Of a DNA stretch of 64,000 nucleotides, positions 12,744 to 25,934 are shown piece by piece. The first letter of the stretch is position 1, and each line of letters starts with the position of its first letter. The translations under genes were made by a program, and so were the position numbers. Source of the DNA: Taxillus chinensis (taxonomy: Eukaryota > Streptophyta > Magnoliopsida > Santalales > Loranthaceae); contig CM042092.1 in assembly GCA_023512835.1 (NCBI GenBank), positions 4,905,293 through 4,969,292 of the forward strand. Reading direction: 5' to 3'. Under the pieces are notes generated by a model. That model was not told the DNA's origin. It ran no database searches and saw only the letters and a program-made list of their open reading frames with translations.

Positions 12744-14820
12744 CCGAGTGCCCTACACCTTAGCTTTTAACTAACAGCTTCACAATATTGAGATATCAGG
12801 ATATCCTGATTTATGTAGAACTTTTTTACCGCCGCTTTTAGTAGTATTGCAGATAGAATGAGTAAAAATGTGTTTTTTTTGTGTAGAGTTTCTAAGTGGA
12901 ATCCAAACCCTAAACCCTAAATTTGGAGAAAGTATACAAATTATTAGTCAAGTTAATTTAATATTTAATGAGACTAATGTGTAATTTATTAGATGTCATT
13001 AAATATTTGTATTTAAGTTACTTTGATAAAGTCAATGTTATTACTCTTAAACATCATTCACAGGAGTTAATCACAATGTTTGAAAGGGGCTAAAAAGGCC
13101 AAAAATGTTGTAAGAACAACTAATAAAGCACCAACATCAAACCAAAACTACACAACAAGAAATAACAAGTCACTACAAAAGATTCATGTAAAGACCGATT
13201 TGATTAAAAGAATAAAGAACTATCCAATATTTGATTAGATAACAACCACACAGTAAATCAATCAAAAGGCTAAGAAATAGGTTAATCGTGGCCATTCTAC
13301 TATAATATAACAAACAAAAGTCTAATCACATTAACAATAGAATCAAGGAGGAATGACAACTTAAGAGAACACATAATAGTTAAAACGTAACCAAAGAGTT
13401 CAATAGAGACACAACTCATAGGATTATCCCCTATATAGTCCTCTATAGTAATTTTAGAGGATCCAAACTTCATCTTAAAATTTGAGTTTAATAAATTGAT
13501 AGAAAATAATACCACAAACAAAACATCAAATTCTAGCAAATAAGTAACGTAAAGCATGGCCACACCAAAGGCTTATAGAAAATGATGACACACGTGATAA
13601 CTTGATTCCACATGTTAATCATAGGAATAGAATAGTCATGAGAGAATGATCGATGCTATGATTCGATTTGCACCTAAGGTTATACAACACTTGCACACTT
13701 AAACATCCTTGCATATTAAAAGAATGTTACTACCTAGATAATGGGTCCACTTCTCTATGATTCAGATTAGGCCCCACTAGATTTGAGGGATGTAAAATAT
13801 AAGATACTATAGCCGTCAATGAAGATAATACCATCACAAGAGAACTATTGACTCTAGCCACATTAAGATGGCACAATTGGCAAGACACAATTGCACAATG
13901 GACCGGTAATCGAAAGACTAGAATAGTTTACATGTCGTGATTGAGAGGTTGAGCAAGTTGAAGTCACTAAAAAACCCATGCAAAGTATTTCACATGCACT
14001 AAAATGAGATACCTCATCCAGCAAAGTTACACCCCATTAAGTTTGGTGGTGGTGGTAGGCGTTTCCAACGGGCTTATAAGCTTACCCTCCTTATATATAT
14101 ATATATTTTCAAGACCTTCAATATAGATTAGATTAAAGAGTTTTGAGCCGATGAAGATCACTAATGTTTGACCTTGGTTTTTTATATTATTTTATACTAG
14201 TTATCAAGTTGTAACCTCCATATTGTTGTGTATTTTGATGACATGAGCTAAATGTTTTATTGACATTTTTTAGATGTTATTTAATATTTATTTCATATTT
14301 GCCTTGTAATACTAAGATATGTGACAATATACATAAATATTTTTACGTATAAATATAAAATAATAGGTTATCACTTTTTATGAAGATATTAATCACCAAT
14401 ACTTTGATTTTCAAAGTGTAAACATAAATAGTTACTTAACTAGTTTCAAACATGTATTTCTAAAATTCAAGAGTTGACGATAACCTTTTGAAAGAATTCA
14501 CTATAAGAATGATTTTGAACTACAACATTCTTACTAATACAATATGAATCTCTTTGTTTCTCTTTTCCTAGTTTTTTATAACAATTACAAAAAGGGCAAT
14601 TCTGGGTACAACGGGGTTGGGTAATCTTTAGGTAATCGTGACGACGTGTTGACCTACCAACTCATCGGAGGGGGAGGGGGAGAGAAAAAAAAAAAAAGAT
14701 ATCATAGCCGTCTAATCCTCACAACTACCAAAAATCTAACGAGCCGATTATACAAATATTTATTATTACAAAAAATCACGTTCTTTGTAATTACATGAAT
14801 TTTTTATGATTATACTCATG
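12744..14820. other. Intergenic DNA, no gene recognised
   Basis: Contains two telobox-like words (AAACCCTA) near 12905 and an 87-codon minus-strand frame at 13300-13563 without recognised domain. A GA/A-rich run lies at 14667-14698. Confidence 0.5.
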
Positions 14821-15220
14821 TTCAAAAGAGATTAATCTTGCGAATGACAAGAACATTTAACCGCTTGTTCTCATGTAAATCTGTTCGAGCATGCACGGAC
14901 GTTAACTCTAAATTCTTGGGGTCACGAGATGTGCCGATCTCTGCTTTGATGCCATGTGAAAATGAAGTTGGAGTTGAATCCGTATGCAATAGTAGAACAC
15001 CTAGCTGAATTAAGAGAGGCCTTTTCAAAAAAAAAAAAAGACCGAAAAAGATATAAGAAAACGAAAGACAATGACAAACCAAAAAAAAAAGTATAAGTAT
15101 ATAGAGTTTTTTATTTATCAGGAAGACAACACACAATAAGAATAAATATATTATACACGAGTCCCATCTTTCTATGACTATCCGAACACAGTAACAAACT
15201 GTAAAACCATCAGTTGACAA
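14821..15220 (-). mobile_element. Retroelement remnant with primer-binding-site-like sequence
   Basis: At 14943-14954 the minus strand reads TGGCATCAAAGC, a two-mismatch version of the tRNA-iMet primer-binding sequence TGGTATCAGAGC. It is followed by CAGAGATCGGCAC. The 132-codon minus-strand frame across this region is probably a by-product of the LTR/leader sequence and not a gene. No paired LTR was found. Confidence 0.35.
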
Positions 15221-17300
15221 ATTACAAACTGGATTCCTTTAGACTATGACGTGGAGATTTGACCAAGACCGTGACAGTACTTTAACAAACTCACATTATT
15301 AATCGCAAAGCTTTTGAATGGATGCTAATACCTTTAGGCTAGTCTGCGGCTGGGGAATATTTTGTGTTGTGTTATTAATTAATACAAAAATGGTTGATTT
15401 TTTTTAAAAAAACATAATATACAATACTTATTACTTTTAGGGAGTACAAAATACTTATTCAAATATAAACCAACAAATATACCATTATAGTTTTCTCAGA
15501 AATTAAATCAGGGTTAAATGCGCAAATATTTAATTTTCCCTTAAATTTTATACAAACGCTATCAAATTGTTTTTAAAAAAAAATTAAGTTCTCGTGACTA
15601 TTCATTTAAACCAATAAAGCTTTAAAATTATTCATATTCTAAAAAAACCCTTATTTAACTAAATATGATTATAATATTAGGAAATACTAAATAAATAATT
15701 ATTGTGGTACGGTGATAATAATATATTTTAAAACAAATTTTATAATTTAATTTTAAAATTAATATATGTAGAATAGTAAAATATAAATAAATTTATTTTT
15801 CTCTAACTCTCCCGTATAAATTTAATTAGAGAGAATAATGATTTTTTAAAAAAAATTATAGAAGTAGTAAAAATTTTAATTAAAAATGTATCGCGCGCTC
15901 CACTATATTAGTCATCTAATCATCATTTTTTAACAAAACTATAATACATCGTATTACATATATAGGGATAATTTTTTTACATTCTAAATAATTTAAAACT
16001 TATTTAAAAAAACTGAGAGCTAAAATTATATTTTCGCATTAATTTAAAAACAAATTTGCGACTCTACCTTGAACAAAAATTACTTTTCATATAAACAAAG
16101 TTTATTTAATAATTGAAACTAAATGAAATAATACTACATCATGTGAATAATTGAATGCATACTGTAGTCCAATATGGTTAAGGTTTGACAAAACTATTTA
16201 AAATTATGGATTTATTTTTTTGGTTCATATATATATATATTTGGAGCCCGAACCCTTCAAGAAAGTGAATATTGGCGGTTTTATCGGGGCATGAGCTTTA
16301 ATGCAGCTATTCTTTACTCCTATAATTCTATTTCAATCCAGAATTAATTAGGCCACCGCATAAAAAAAGACAAAAAAATAATAACGGAAAGCCCCCACCA
16401 TCACGGTTGGAGGGGAGACGAGGAAGGTGGGAACACGACCACCACATGGAAGCACTAGCACATGTACATGAAGACTTTGATGCATGTTCGAAATTTAAAA
16501 TATAAGAAAAGATAAAGAAATAAATATATCAAATATTGAAATTTAGAGAGAGAAAGAGGGGGTGAGGGCTGAATGGAGCCAGCCATGAGCCACCGCCACC
16601 CCAATTGAAATTTCCAACAACTGCTAAAATTATATTTATACACAAAGTTTTCATTGTTTATTAATGTTGTGATCCTCTGCATTTTGCTGTGATGGTCAAT
16701 AAGAATAGTTTATACAAATATATTATAGGGGAATATTAATTTTTTATAGGATAAATTAATCGAATTAAAAAATTAGACTAACAAAAATACCAAAATAGTT
16801 TGATCGGTATGAATAATCAGGATATTTTGATATTTATGTACTTGCCATGTCACTCTGATTTTTTAATCAAATTAACTCATCATGTCATTTTTTTATTATA
16901 TAGTTGACAATTATTTGGTAATTATCAAATGAAAATAATTATTGACATTACACTTATGCATAGTAATTTATTTGTGGCCCAAAAGATCTAGTATAGATGA
17001 TATATTACATATAAAAAAAATTATATACAAAACTCTTTTGTGCAGTTTTCATCGTATACATTTGACATGTTAGTAGTAATTTGATTAAAACCAATAAAAT
17101 TATATCATCATAACGAAGCTTGCACAAAAACTAAGCATTGCCTATTAGATGAAAAAAAAGGTTACTTATCCTTTTTACATAAGTACGTGACATACACATG
17201 TATATATACACCCACTAGAATAATATTTTCTATTTCTATAGGAAACGGCTAAAATTCACCGCCCCATTGTTGCTCAGCCTCAAACCTGTCACCCTCAGCA
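15221..17300. other. AT-rich intergenic DNA upstream of the HD-Zip gene
   Basis: No coding region recognised. The block 16380-16640 is slightly GC-richer and holds a 75-codon minus frame of no known family. Confidence 0.5.
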
Positions 17301-17320
17301 TGGGAGCCACTCTAGTCAAA

Positions 17321-17330
17321 CTATATATGA
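17321..17330 (+). promoter_or_regulatory. Probable TATA element of the HD-Zip gene
   Basis: CTATATATGA lies about 95 nt upstream of the proposed start codon at 17423, a plausible distance for a plant TATA box with a short leader. No further operators could be recognised. Confidence 0.45.
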
Positions 17331-17422
17331 TTACACGGTCTTTGGACTACCGCAAAAACCAACCAAGATAACACATTATTAGCTAGCCAGCTTATGTGCC
17401 CTAAACCACCTATCATATTGCC

Positions 17423-18514
17423 ATGGCTTTTCTCCCAGACGATCTTAGTTTCCAACCTCACGACGAACGCCACTTCGTCCCAAATTCCCACTTCCATGGT
17501 CATATCTCTCCCTCTCCCCAAACCTTTTTTTTTTTTTGTTTATTTGAATTGTCAGCGAGTGTCTAATAATAACGAACACTCATGTTAATTATTCATCATT
17601 TGTAAAACAGGCACCGACGTTGTACTGCTGAAGAGATCTGTGTCCTTCTCCAGCACCGAGAGATGCGACGATCTACACAACAGTGGCGAGGATGAGCTCT
17701 CCGATGACGGTTTGCACCTGGTCAGCGGCGAGAAGAAGCGGCGGCTGAAGCTGGAGCAGGTAAAGGCTCTAGAGAAGAGCTTCGACCTGGGCAGCAAGCT
17801 CGAACCAGAGCGGAAGCTGCAGCTAGCTCGCGCCACGGGCCTCCAGCCCCGACAGATCGCCATCTGGTTCCAGAACCGCCGAGCCCGCTGGAAGACCAAG
17901 CAGCTCGAGAGAGACTACAATCTCCTCAAGAAGCAATTCGATGCTGTGAAGGCCCACAACGACACCCTCCAGGCCGAAAACCACAAACTCCACGCTCAGG
18001 TGTGGAACTCTAGAAAGCTTCTATTCATTTCTCTTATATGATGTGGATTATGATTATTGGCCTTACTATTCTTACCTTTGTTCAGATCATATCTCTGGTA
18101 TATATATGATGGATTAAGCATATTGCAGTTTGTACACAGAGAACTATACGTTCTTTTTTCTTGTTATTTTCATTGTAGTTATTGGCCTTGAAAAGTGGGG
18201 AGCCCAATGGAGCCGTGGCGATTAGCCTGAAGAGAGAACCGAAGGAGGATTCATGGAACGTAGCCTGTGGAGCAGAGGGCGACTCTGATATAGATGCCTC
18301 GAGAACACGTCTCTTTCCACCACTGCCCCTTAGACCTGCATATGTAACACTTGATCATCAGCACCAGGGCTCCTCATCGGCTGATGTTGCCCAATATTAC
18401 ACGGATATTGGTAATGCTAGCCAGGATGGAGGCTTCTACGGCATGATTGAAGGAGCGGAAGAGGGCCGCCCGGAGCTTTGGTCTTGGCCGGAACTGGCAC
18501 ATCATTTTCACTGA
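17423..18514 (+). CDS. Class I HD-Zip transcription factor (ATHB3/13/20/23-like)
   Basis: Predicted 266-residue nuclear DNA-binding protein from three exons: 17423-17498, 17611-17999 and 18179-18514. The homeodomain spans about residues 66-122 and has the helix-3 core [10 protein letters not shown] (111-120). The leucine zipper follows directly with heptad positions L124, L131, V138, L145, L152 and L159. The second intron falls between the fifth and sixth heptad, which supports this splice. An acidic region with ELSDDG precedes the homeodomain. The C-terminus ends [10 protein letters not shown], like the aromatic C-terminal motif of HD-Zip I proteins. Exon 1 starts [15 protein letters not shown], close to the MAFxPxxFxxQxHED start of the HAT7/ATHB20 group. 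Its donor ATG/GTCATA is weak but gives the required phase 1. HD-Zip I proteins dimerise and bind pseudopalindromic CAATNATTG sites in developmental and stress responses. Family is near certain; exact orthologue is not. Confidence 0.93.
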
Positions 18515-21500
18515 AGTTGAACCATGAAATACACAATGTACTAATTAAGAATGATCACATGGTATGCATAAATTATCTAGCCTTTTCCACGAAATATTTC
18601 AAGTCTACAACTTTTTTCCCTTATAAATGTGTTTTAAGTACATTAATTAGTATATTTTTGGGGCAAAGAAGAAATCAAGGGAAAAGTAGGGACAGAAATG
18701 CATATGACAGACAGGGTTGGATGGGTGTCCAGCTCTGACATGTAGCATGGGCCATTAAATAAGGAGAAAAGAAGGATATTTTCATGCAACTTTCACATTT
18801 TAAACTATTTTCGTTCGTTTATCCTTGGGATCATGAGCCGGCACTGTAGGAAAACTGTGGCTCTGCCATGCAGCATGGACCAATTATTATATAAAGGATA
18901 TTTTTTCGCAACTTTCAATATTTTAATCAGTTTTGGTTATGTTCCTGCTAGGATAATGAGTTATAGCGAATACGGAGCCAAATTGCGAAAAGGAGTTGAG
19001 AAAGAAAGTGGGTTGGGCTTGTACTGAAACCGCCGCCCACCTACCCCCGAAATCATCCGTTTAATACAATTAAATTTCTTCATTTTTACAATTATTATTT
19101 ATACCGAATATATGTATTATTTATTAAAAATTAAAATACATATTTCAAATTTATTAATTGAAATATATACAATAATATTAACATTGAATATACACTAAAC
19201 GATTTAATTTATTATTTTAAATTATGTTTCAAAATAATGTTATTAAAAATTAAAGTGAAAATTGTATTTTATAATAATATTTAAATATGAAATAAAGATA
19301 AAATATAAAAATTCAATGCTTAAATACAAACTCATATTATTCATAAAGTTAATAAAAAAATAATGTTTTATCCCAGCAATGAAAAAAAATAGAAATGTTT
19401 TTACTACTTTTGACATTGGAATACAAGAAATGCTTGTTCTTTATTTGAGGCCAAATTTCTTGATGCAACTTGCATTCAAATTTGCAGTTTACAATCTATT
19501 TTAAAGTTAAGCATATATTTATTTTTAATAAGTTTTACATATTTTTAAAATATTAAATAAATAATATTTATATTCAATATTAATTTTATATGTATTAAAT
19601 AGTATGTTGGTTCCAATGTGGGCTAGAGGGGGTGGTGTAACTTAAAACTTTAAATCTAATCTACGAACACATGCAAAAGAAATTGTCAAAATTAAATAAG
19701 TACGACACACAAAGCTTATTCCTGGATTGAAGATACCTTCTCCACGGCCATTTTTAAAGCTCACAACAAACTATTCTATTTTATGAGTTTACTAAAAAAT
19801 CAATTATTTTGTAAACTCACAATCAAACGTATACATTGTCTAATCTGTAAGACAAAAAACTTGTAGTCCTTTCATTAACAACAACAATAATTGTTGTACC
19901 ACATTTAGCCTTGAGTTGGGCACTGCATTACATTTTGTTCAGAGAGAGCGTAGGCTTGCGGGGTGCCCCACAACCATCCTCACAAAAGGGTGTAAAACTG
20001 TCATTTAGGTAGGGCAAGAAGGTAAAAAAAGTTTTTAAAAAAAACTGGAAAGGGAATAGGTGCGACCACGACCACAAATAGGAAAAAAAAGGTTGCAGTT
20101 GTGGCCACAACAACATCAGCGGCAACCTAAGGAAGAAGAGCCCGCGACCACAACACATTAGTATTGGTTGTGGAAATATGAAAAAAAAAAAAAAAAAAAG
20201 AGCCTAGGCCTCCTTGGCCATAGATGGCTATCCCTCGGTCGTGGCTAGCTAAAGTTGTTTTCAACCTCTTTGTAACTGTTTTTTAAGGTTTTTTTGCTCT
20301 ATTTTGATTATAACCTCAATTGAGTCTAAATTCATGCATTTTCTGATATGATTCGTTAATTTCATTAGAGAATTGAAGGTTTTAATTTGAGTTTTGTTCA
20401 AGGAATTGCAAGGATGAAATTACAATTTCTCATGCAACATTGGATCACAATCACATTTGGCCTAATTTTGGCTTGATTAATTTATTAATAATTATTAATA
20501 ATTATTAAAATTATTAAAAATTGAATTATGGGCATGGGATTCTTCCTATGTATAAGGACTCCAATTCCTATATTAATTAGTGTGGGTGCATTATAATGAC
20601 ACCATGTTGTATGAATGTAATGATAGGATGTTTTTTTAATGAGGATGCTTTGGGATGACGTGTTTGACCATTGGAAACATGGTGATATTCCCAACATTCC
20701 AACAAGGTTCTTATATGTTACCCGAATGTATACTGAAAAGGAGTGAATCGTATATATACTTAAAACTAATTCCTTTACTTTTAAACTATTAATAAAGAGC
20801 AAGTTATTTACGTGAGAGATTAATCTCGAATACTTTTGTTTCTTGGGTGGTGTCTTAGTGTTGTGTGTAGAATCACATTAGTAGGTATGTAAAGGAGTAA
20901 AAGACAAAGACACACAATATACAAGGGCTCAATCAATATGATTTACTCCATAGTGGTGAGAGAGTACCTACATCGAGTCTAATCTACTTAGAGCCGGCGA
21001 CCAATAGAGCTTTGATTTTGCTAATTTTTGTCTTGTGCCATCAAGTCTTCAACACCGCTACTCTTCACCCGGTTGAAGACTAGAACATTGCCGCTTCGGG
21101 TCTATGAGTCTTTGACTCTATGGACCTTCGAGTCGCTCAAGATATTTAGCAGATTATACTAATGAATACAATACAAAATCAGACTCCTTTTATGATCTCA
21201 TTCTAAGATATTACTCTATGAAGTTGTCTAATTAAGTATAAATGTACAATCTGTCAGCTCTCCTTTTGCTAAACATGAACTCGTTAACAACAATGACAAA
21301 ATAAAAAGATTGTAAAAACAACACATGGAACAATGCTATTAAGTGCCCTAATTATCTTTCTTGAGCGTCATTAAATGCTTTTTTTGCCTTCCTTAAATGT
21401 CGGTTGTCTCCTCCTTTAAAAAAGCAACCTTTGCCTCTTATACAAGTTACATTGTGAATCCACACAAAGTGTACATAAGAAACATGCAAAATATAGAGAA

Positions 21501-22764
21501 GTTTTGGGAGAATATATCCCCATACCTAAAAAGATTTACATTTAGAGAAAAAAAGAAAGAAAGAGAGATACTTACATCTATAAATGAAGGAAAAAGAAGG
21601 AGTTCCAATAAAGAATAACAATACCTAACACCACAAATGCAAACCCTTTAGCCATGGTTGGAGCCCCTTGTCCACATTCTTTTATCATCCCAATCCCTCC
21701 TACATCCACCCAAAGCCTCTAAATCTCCCCTATTTTCCCCTTATGATGACTAAAACTACCAAGAACTTTCCATATCCCTTACCTTTATCCAATCCAATTC
21801 AAATAAACCAATTTCTACTTCACCCATACACCCTTATCTTAACCATTTCAACACCACCCATACCACACGCCTTACTTACAGCCTTAACGAAACCCAAGTC
21901 CTTAGCCCTTTTGCAACCACTCAAACCCCTCAAATCATAGTGAAAACCCATTGCCAACAACATCATAAAACTATATTCCTCAACTCCTCACTCTAACCTA
22001 AATCTCACCATAAAACTCCATTATCTAATCTTATCTTGACTCTAGCTAAAACACCAAAAAAACCCACTACACTCAACTAAAATGTCTTCATCACTTTAAG
22101 TAGGGCAAAGAATCAACATTTAACACTAGGGACTTGTTTATTGGTGTGGAAGAAAAAATAAATAAATAAATAAATAATATGTTGCAAGAAAAAGGGGTTC
22201 GTTCAAGCAATTTGAATTTCTTTGTATATATATATAATATGATCTTTATATCATATTTTAATTTTTATTTATTCATCTTTGATATGTGTTGGAGGTGTGT
22301 GTATTGCAAACACACAAATCGTGTAGGTAATAAAAGGAAGTGTCAATATGACGTTAAAATCATTCCATAGAGAAGCACAATTATCTAAGTTGATAATCAT
22401 TAAAGTTATACAATTACTATATTTATAGAAACCCAATTTAAGTTTTGATTAATTTAACTACAAGTAAAATTGGAACCCTTATATGAGTTGTTGTGATAGT
22501 GTAATTGGTTGATACTATTGGAATAAATCCATTATCTTATACCATCATGTTGTAATCATTGAGAATAAAACCAAATGGAATTGTATATAATTTTTTCATA
22601 TCAAACTAAACAAGAGATGTGATAAACATAGTGTTGAGATGATATGTATGTCAAATAACAAAAGGTTAGCAATAAAATACTAGATTATACGTACTATTGC
22701 TAACTCCAAAATCTATTTAGGAAGATTTATCTATAGATTTTGTTTTAAGGTTGTTGATAACTCA
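18515..22764. other. Intergenic DNA, no gene recognised
   Basis: Mostly AT-rich. Runs of A occur at 20180-20199. The stretch 21630-22100 is nearly free of G on the plus strand and gives a proline-rich 90-codon frame (21668-21940), probably compositional. Segments 19610-19760 and 20820-21180 have mixed composition like LTR sequence, but I found no pairing, primer-binding site or coding homology. Confidence 0.45.
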
Positions 22765-23615
22765 ACAATGTATGGATTTGTATTTGTTGTGGTCAGTAGA
22801 TTTTTAAGTAACATACTTTTTACCTTGCAAGAAGAGTGTGGAGATACCCTCAATAGCCAAACTATTCAAGGGAGGTTGTAAGGTTTGCATTGAGTGTTAA
22901 AAACCATTACCTTTGATTGTGGTATGAAGTTTTTAGTCATTTTTGGATGAATGTCACTTTGGAAAATATTTTATTCATCATTAAATTTTAATACTACAAC
23001 ACATGTGCAAATAGATGGATGAGATAGAGGTAGTTAATAAAACACCGAAAAATCTTTTTCGTGGTATTTGTATGGGAAAACCGAAGCGGTGATATTTTAC
23101 ACAACATAAGCAGAGTTTGCTTAAAATAATGATGTTTATAGAGCTACATGTAGATCTCCATTTTCTATTAGTGTACATACGGTGTCCAAACTATGCTTTA
23201 GACTTGGTGAAACCTTCAAAGGTCCCAAGTGTTAGCGTAGTGGCTAGTTATTTCGTCAAACATGTACAAGAGGTCTAAGGAGCTTTAGAAAATAAATTGG
23301 AGAAAGTCAATGCCAAATACAAAGTGGAAGTATATAAACATCGAAGGTTTAAAGTGTTTGTTGTTAGAAATGAAGTCATGATATTTCATATGAAAGGAAT
23401 ATTACAAAGTAGTGTGAATAACAAGTTTATGAAGAAGAAATATGGACCATATAATCTTTTTAAGAAGATAAATAACGATGTTTATATTGTGGATTTATTG
23501 AATTGAATGAGTATTTTTAAAACTTTTAATATTAATGGTCTCACATTATTTCAATCAGATATGAGTTTAAGTTATTCTAATGATAACTTGAGGATGACTC
23601 TTTACAAGTAGAGGT
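22765..23615 (+). pseudogene. Ty3/gypsy integrase remnant
   Basis: Translating with frame changes gives a continuous match by eye to plant gypsy pol. GFVFVVVSRF corresponds to the VVVDRFSKM segment, LPCKKS...IAKLF follows, then REVVR and TITFDCGMKFL for the SDRDxKF region. FNTTTHVQIDG corresponds to the STxxHPQTDGQ motif, then AEFA and SPFSI. The last open part, 23297-23506, has KVNAKYKVEVYKHRRFKVF and KKYGPYNLFKKINNDVYIVDL, the integrase C-terminal region. Numerous stops and altered catalytic residues show it is dead. I saw no adjoining reverse transcriptase or LTR. Confidence 0.8.
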
Positions 23616-25934
23616 GAATAATGAAGCATACAATCGGGAGTGAAATCACTTATATGATCAACCCTATCATCATAGATTGCTATGCAATCCGATTATGGAA
23701 AAGGTGTGTGATTAGATGCTACAATCAACTAGGTGTATGATCATAAAAGAAGATAGAAACAAAAACATACTTTCTTTTTATTTATATTTAATTAATTTAT
23801 TAGTAAGTTTTTTTTTGGTTCTAGATTAATTTAATTAAATATTATCTAGATTATTTTTTTCTCATAAATGGATTGTTAAGTTAAACTTTCATTTTTTTAA
23901 ATTTTAATTAATCAATCATGTGTTGATTAATTGATTAATATGTTTTGTTTGGCGTTGATTTGACTTAATTATTAGTTTTGGATTTTGTCAATCTTCGATT
24001 TGGAAATTACATATATAATTTTTGTGGTAATGTTTGAGATTTCTCTATTGAATTTGAAAATTTCATCTCGGTTGTAGTGTGGTGGTGTTTTAGGTTTTGT
24101 TCTTTCAACCGTAGCCAATCTTTGAAACTTAAGGAGTGAGGGTTTGAATCTATAACTATAAAATAAATAAAATAATATTTAGCTAGTAAGGTTAACCAAC
24201 TAAATTTAACCAACAATTTGGTCATTAACCAAAATTATTGTAGCTATAAAAGCCCATTTGTGGACTATTTTTGTACTTTTTAGTTATTTTTTAATTAAAA
24301 TTTAACTTTATTAAATCACTACTGATGCCCTTAAATCATTATATTCCACTTAAGTATGTTTAATATTTTTATTTTTAATTGCTTAACATACTTTTTTTAA
24401 TCCACTATTCATGATTGTTTATTATATTATTTTTTTATGAGTTATGATTTTTTTACATTTAATTTGAAAACTATCTTGCTATTTTATTTTCTTTATTCAA
24501 TAATTGTTTGTTCATTTTAATCTAATAAAAACAATAAATTTAAACAAAAAGTAATAACAATATAATTAGGAGTATTTGAAATAACTGAAAATTAAAAATT
24601 GGAGATGAAAACCAAACCAAATTGAAAATTACATTCTAGTTCCAATTTTATACTTTATTTTGTTTTTTAAACTTCGGTTTCGGTTCTTAGAAAAATATAA
24701 TTTGGATAAAAAAAAATTTGAATTAGTTAAAAGTTTTTTTTAGGTTTATATATTTTTATATGTTATTTGAGCTCATTTTTAAGTTAAAATTTTAAAATTA
24801 GGCTTTGACTTGTTTATTTGGTATTATTTTGTGTTTAAATGTCTTGTTTAAAGCCTAAGATATTTTTATATAATATTATTTGGGTCCAAACTAAAATTTT
24901 TCATTTTTTCCAAAATATGGTCGTTAATCGACTCAACTAAACAACCCTAAATATAACAATATTGCTAAATAAAGTGTCGTAGAATAAAGTAATGCTAGGT
25001 ATTACTAGAATTGCATAATCAATGAGTAAGCGTAACGATGTGATAATATATCAAATCATTGGAGGACAAAAGGGAGGATGAGGGAAGAAAAAAATCATGA
25101 CCAATCACATTAGCAAAAGTTTCACAATGATATTGTGATCCAATTGCACATATTATTTTGTTGTATAATAACGTCTCTATGTGCTCATTCACAACACAAA
25201 CTTTTCCCCTCCCAAAAAAATGATTAACCCATTATTAATGCATTTTCATTAATTAGTTTTAACTTTGTGTAGTTAGTAAAATTGTTCTGAATTATTATGA
25301 GTATCAATAGTTTGGTAAATTAGAATACACATGATGAAGTGACTTAAACATATTATCTTGTTTGCAAAACGTTTAAAATATTTACCAATAATAGTTTGAT
25401 GTAAAACTACTTTTGGTAAAATGCAAATTACCAGGTTTACTTTTGATCATTAAAACCTTATGATATGTAATTAACCACCTAACACACATCGAATTAATAA
25501 CTTCGCAATTGTTACACTTTACATCAAATTTAGCATAATAAATATTTTTTTGTTAAAATAAAATTTATGGTAAATAATAATAACACCATATATATACACA
25601 CACATATAGTGATAAATATGTGCGATAGTTTTATTTTTTTTCGTAGTTTGAACTTGAAATCAGTATCCGTAATCGTGATGTAAACGACTTTATTTTATTT
25701 TACCATACTCACTATTGTTTTTTGGCAGCACAATTAAAAACCGCATTAAAATTAATCGGCGAAGGTGATTGTCGGAGACGGGCTTGCGAGGCTCGTCCAT
25801 TTTCTCTTTATCCTAAATTATATTTTAATATAAATGATAAACGTTTTGTTCAATTTGACGTAAAATGTAATAATTGCAAAAGTTATTAAATTGCAAGGGA
25901 TTTAAATGATTGGTTACAAATAATAAGCGCTTAA
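23616..25934. other. AT-rich intergenic DNA
   Basis: No coding region or RNA gene recognised. 24590-24960 has alternating AAACC/GGTTT words of the kind found in hAT-derived MITEs, without definable ends. Confidence 0.5.

Noticed and set aside
12900..12925. Telomere-like AAACCCTA repeats
   Set aside because: Only two units, inside ordinary intergenic DNA; at most a telobox, not a telomeric tract.
14822..15220. 132-codon minus-strand frame as a membrane protein
   Set aside because: Hydrophobic part comes from T/A-rich runs, and it overlaps a primer-binding-site-like sequence; retroelement remnant is more likely.
21668..21940. 90-codon proline-rich plus-strand frame
   Set aside because: Region is nearly G-free on this strand, which removes stops by composition; no start context or family resemblance.
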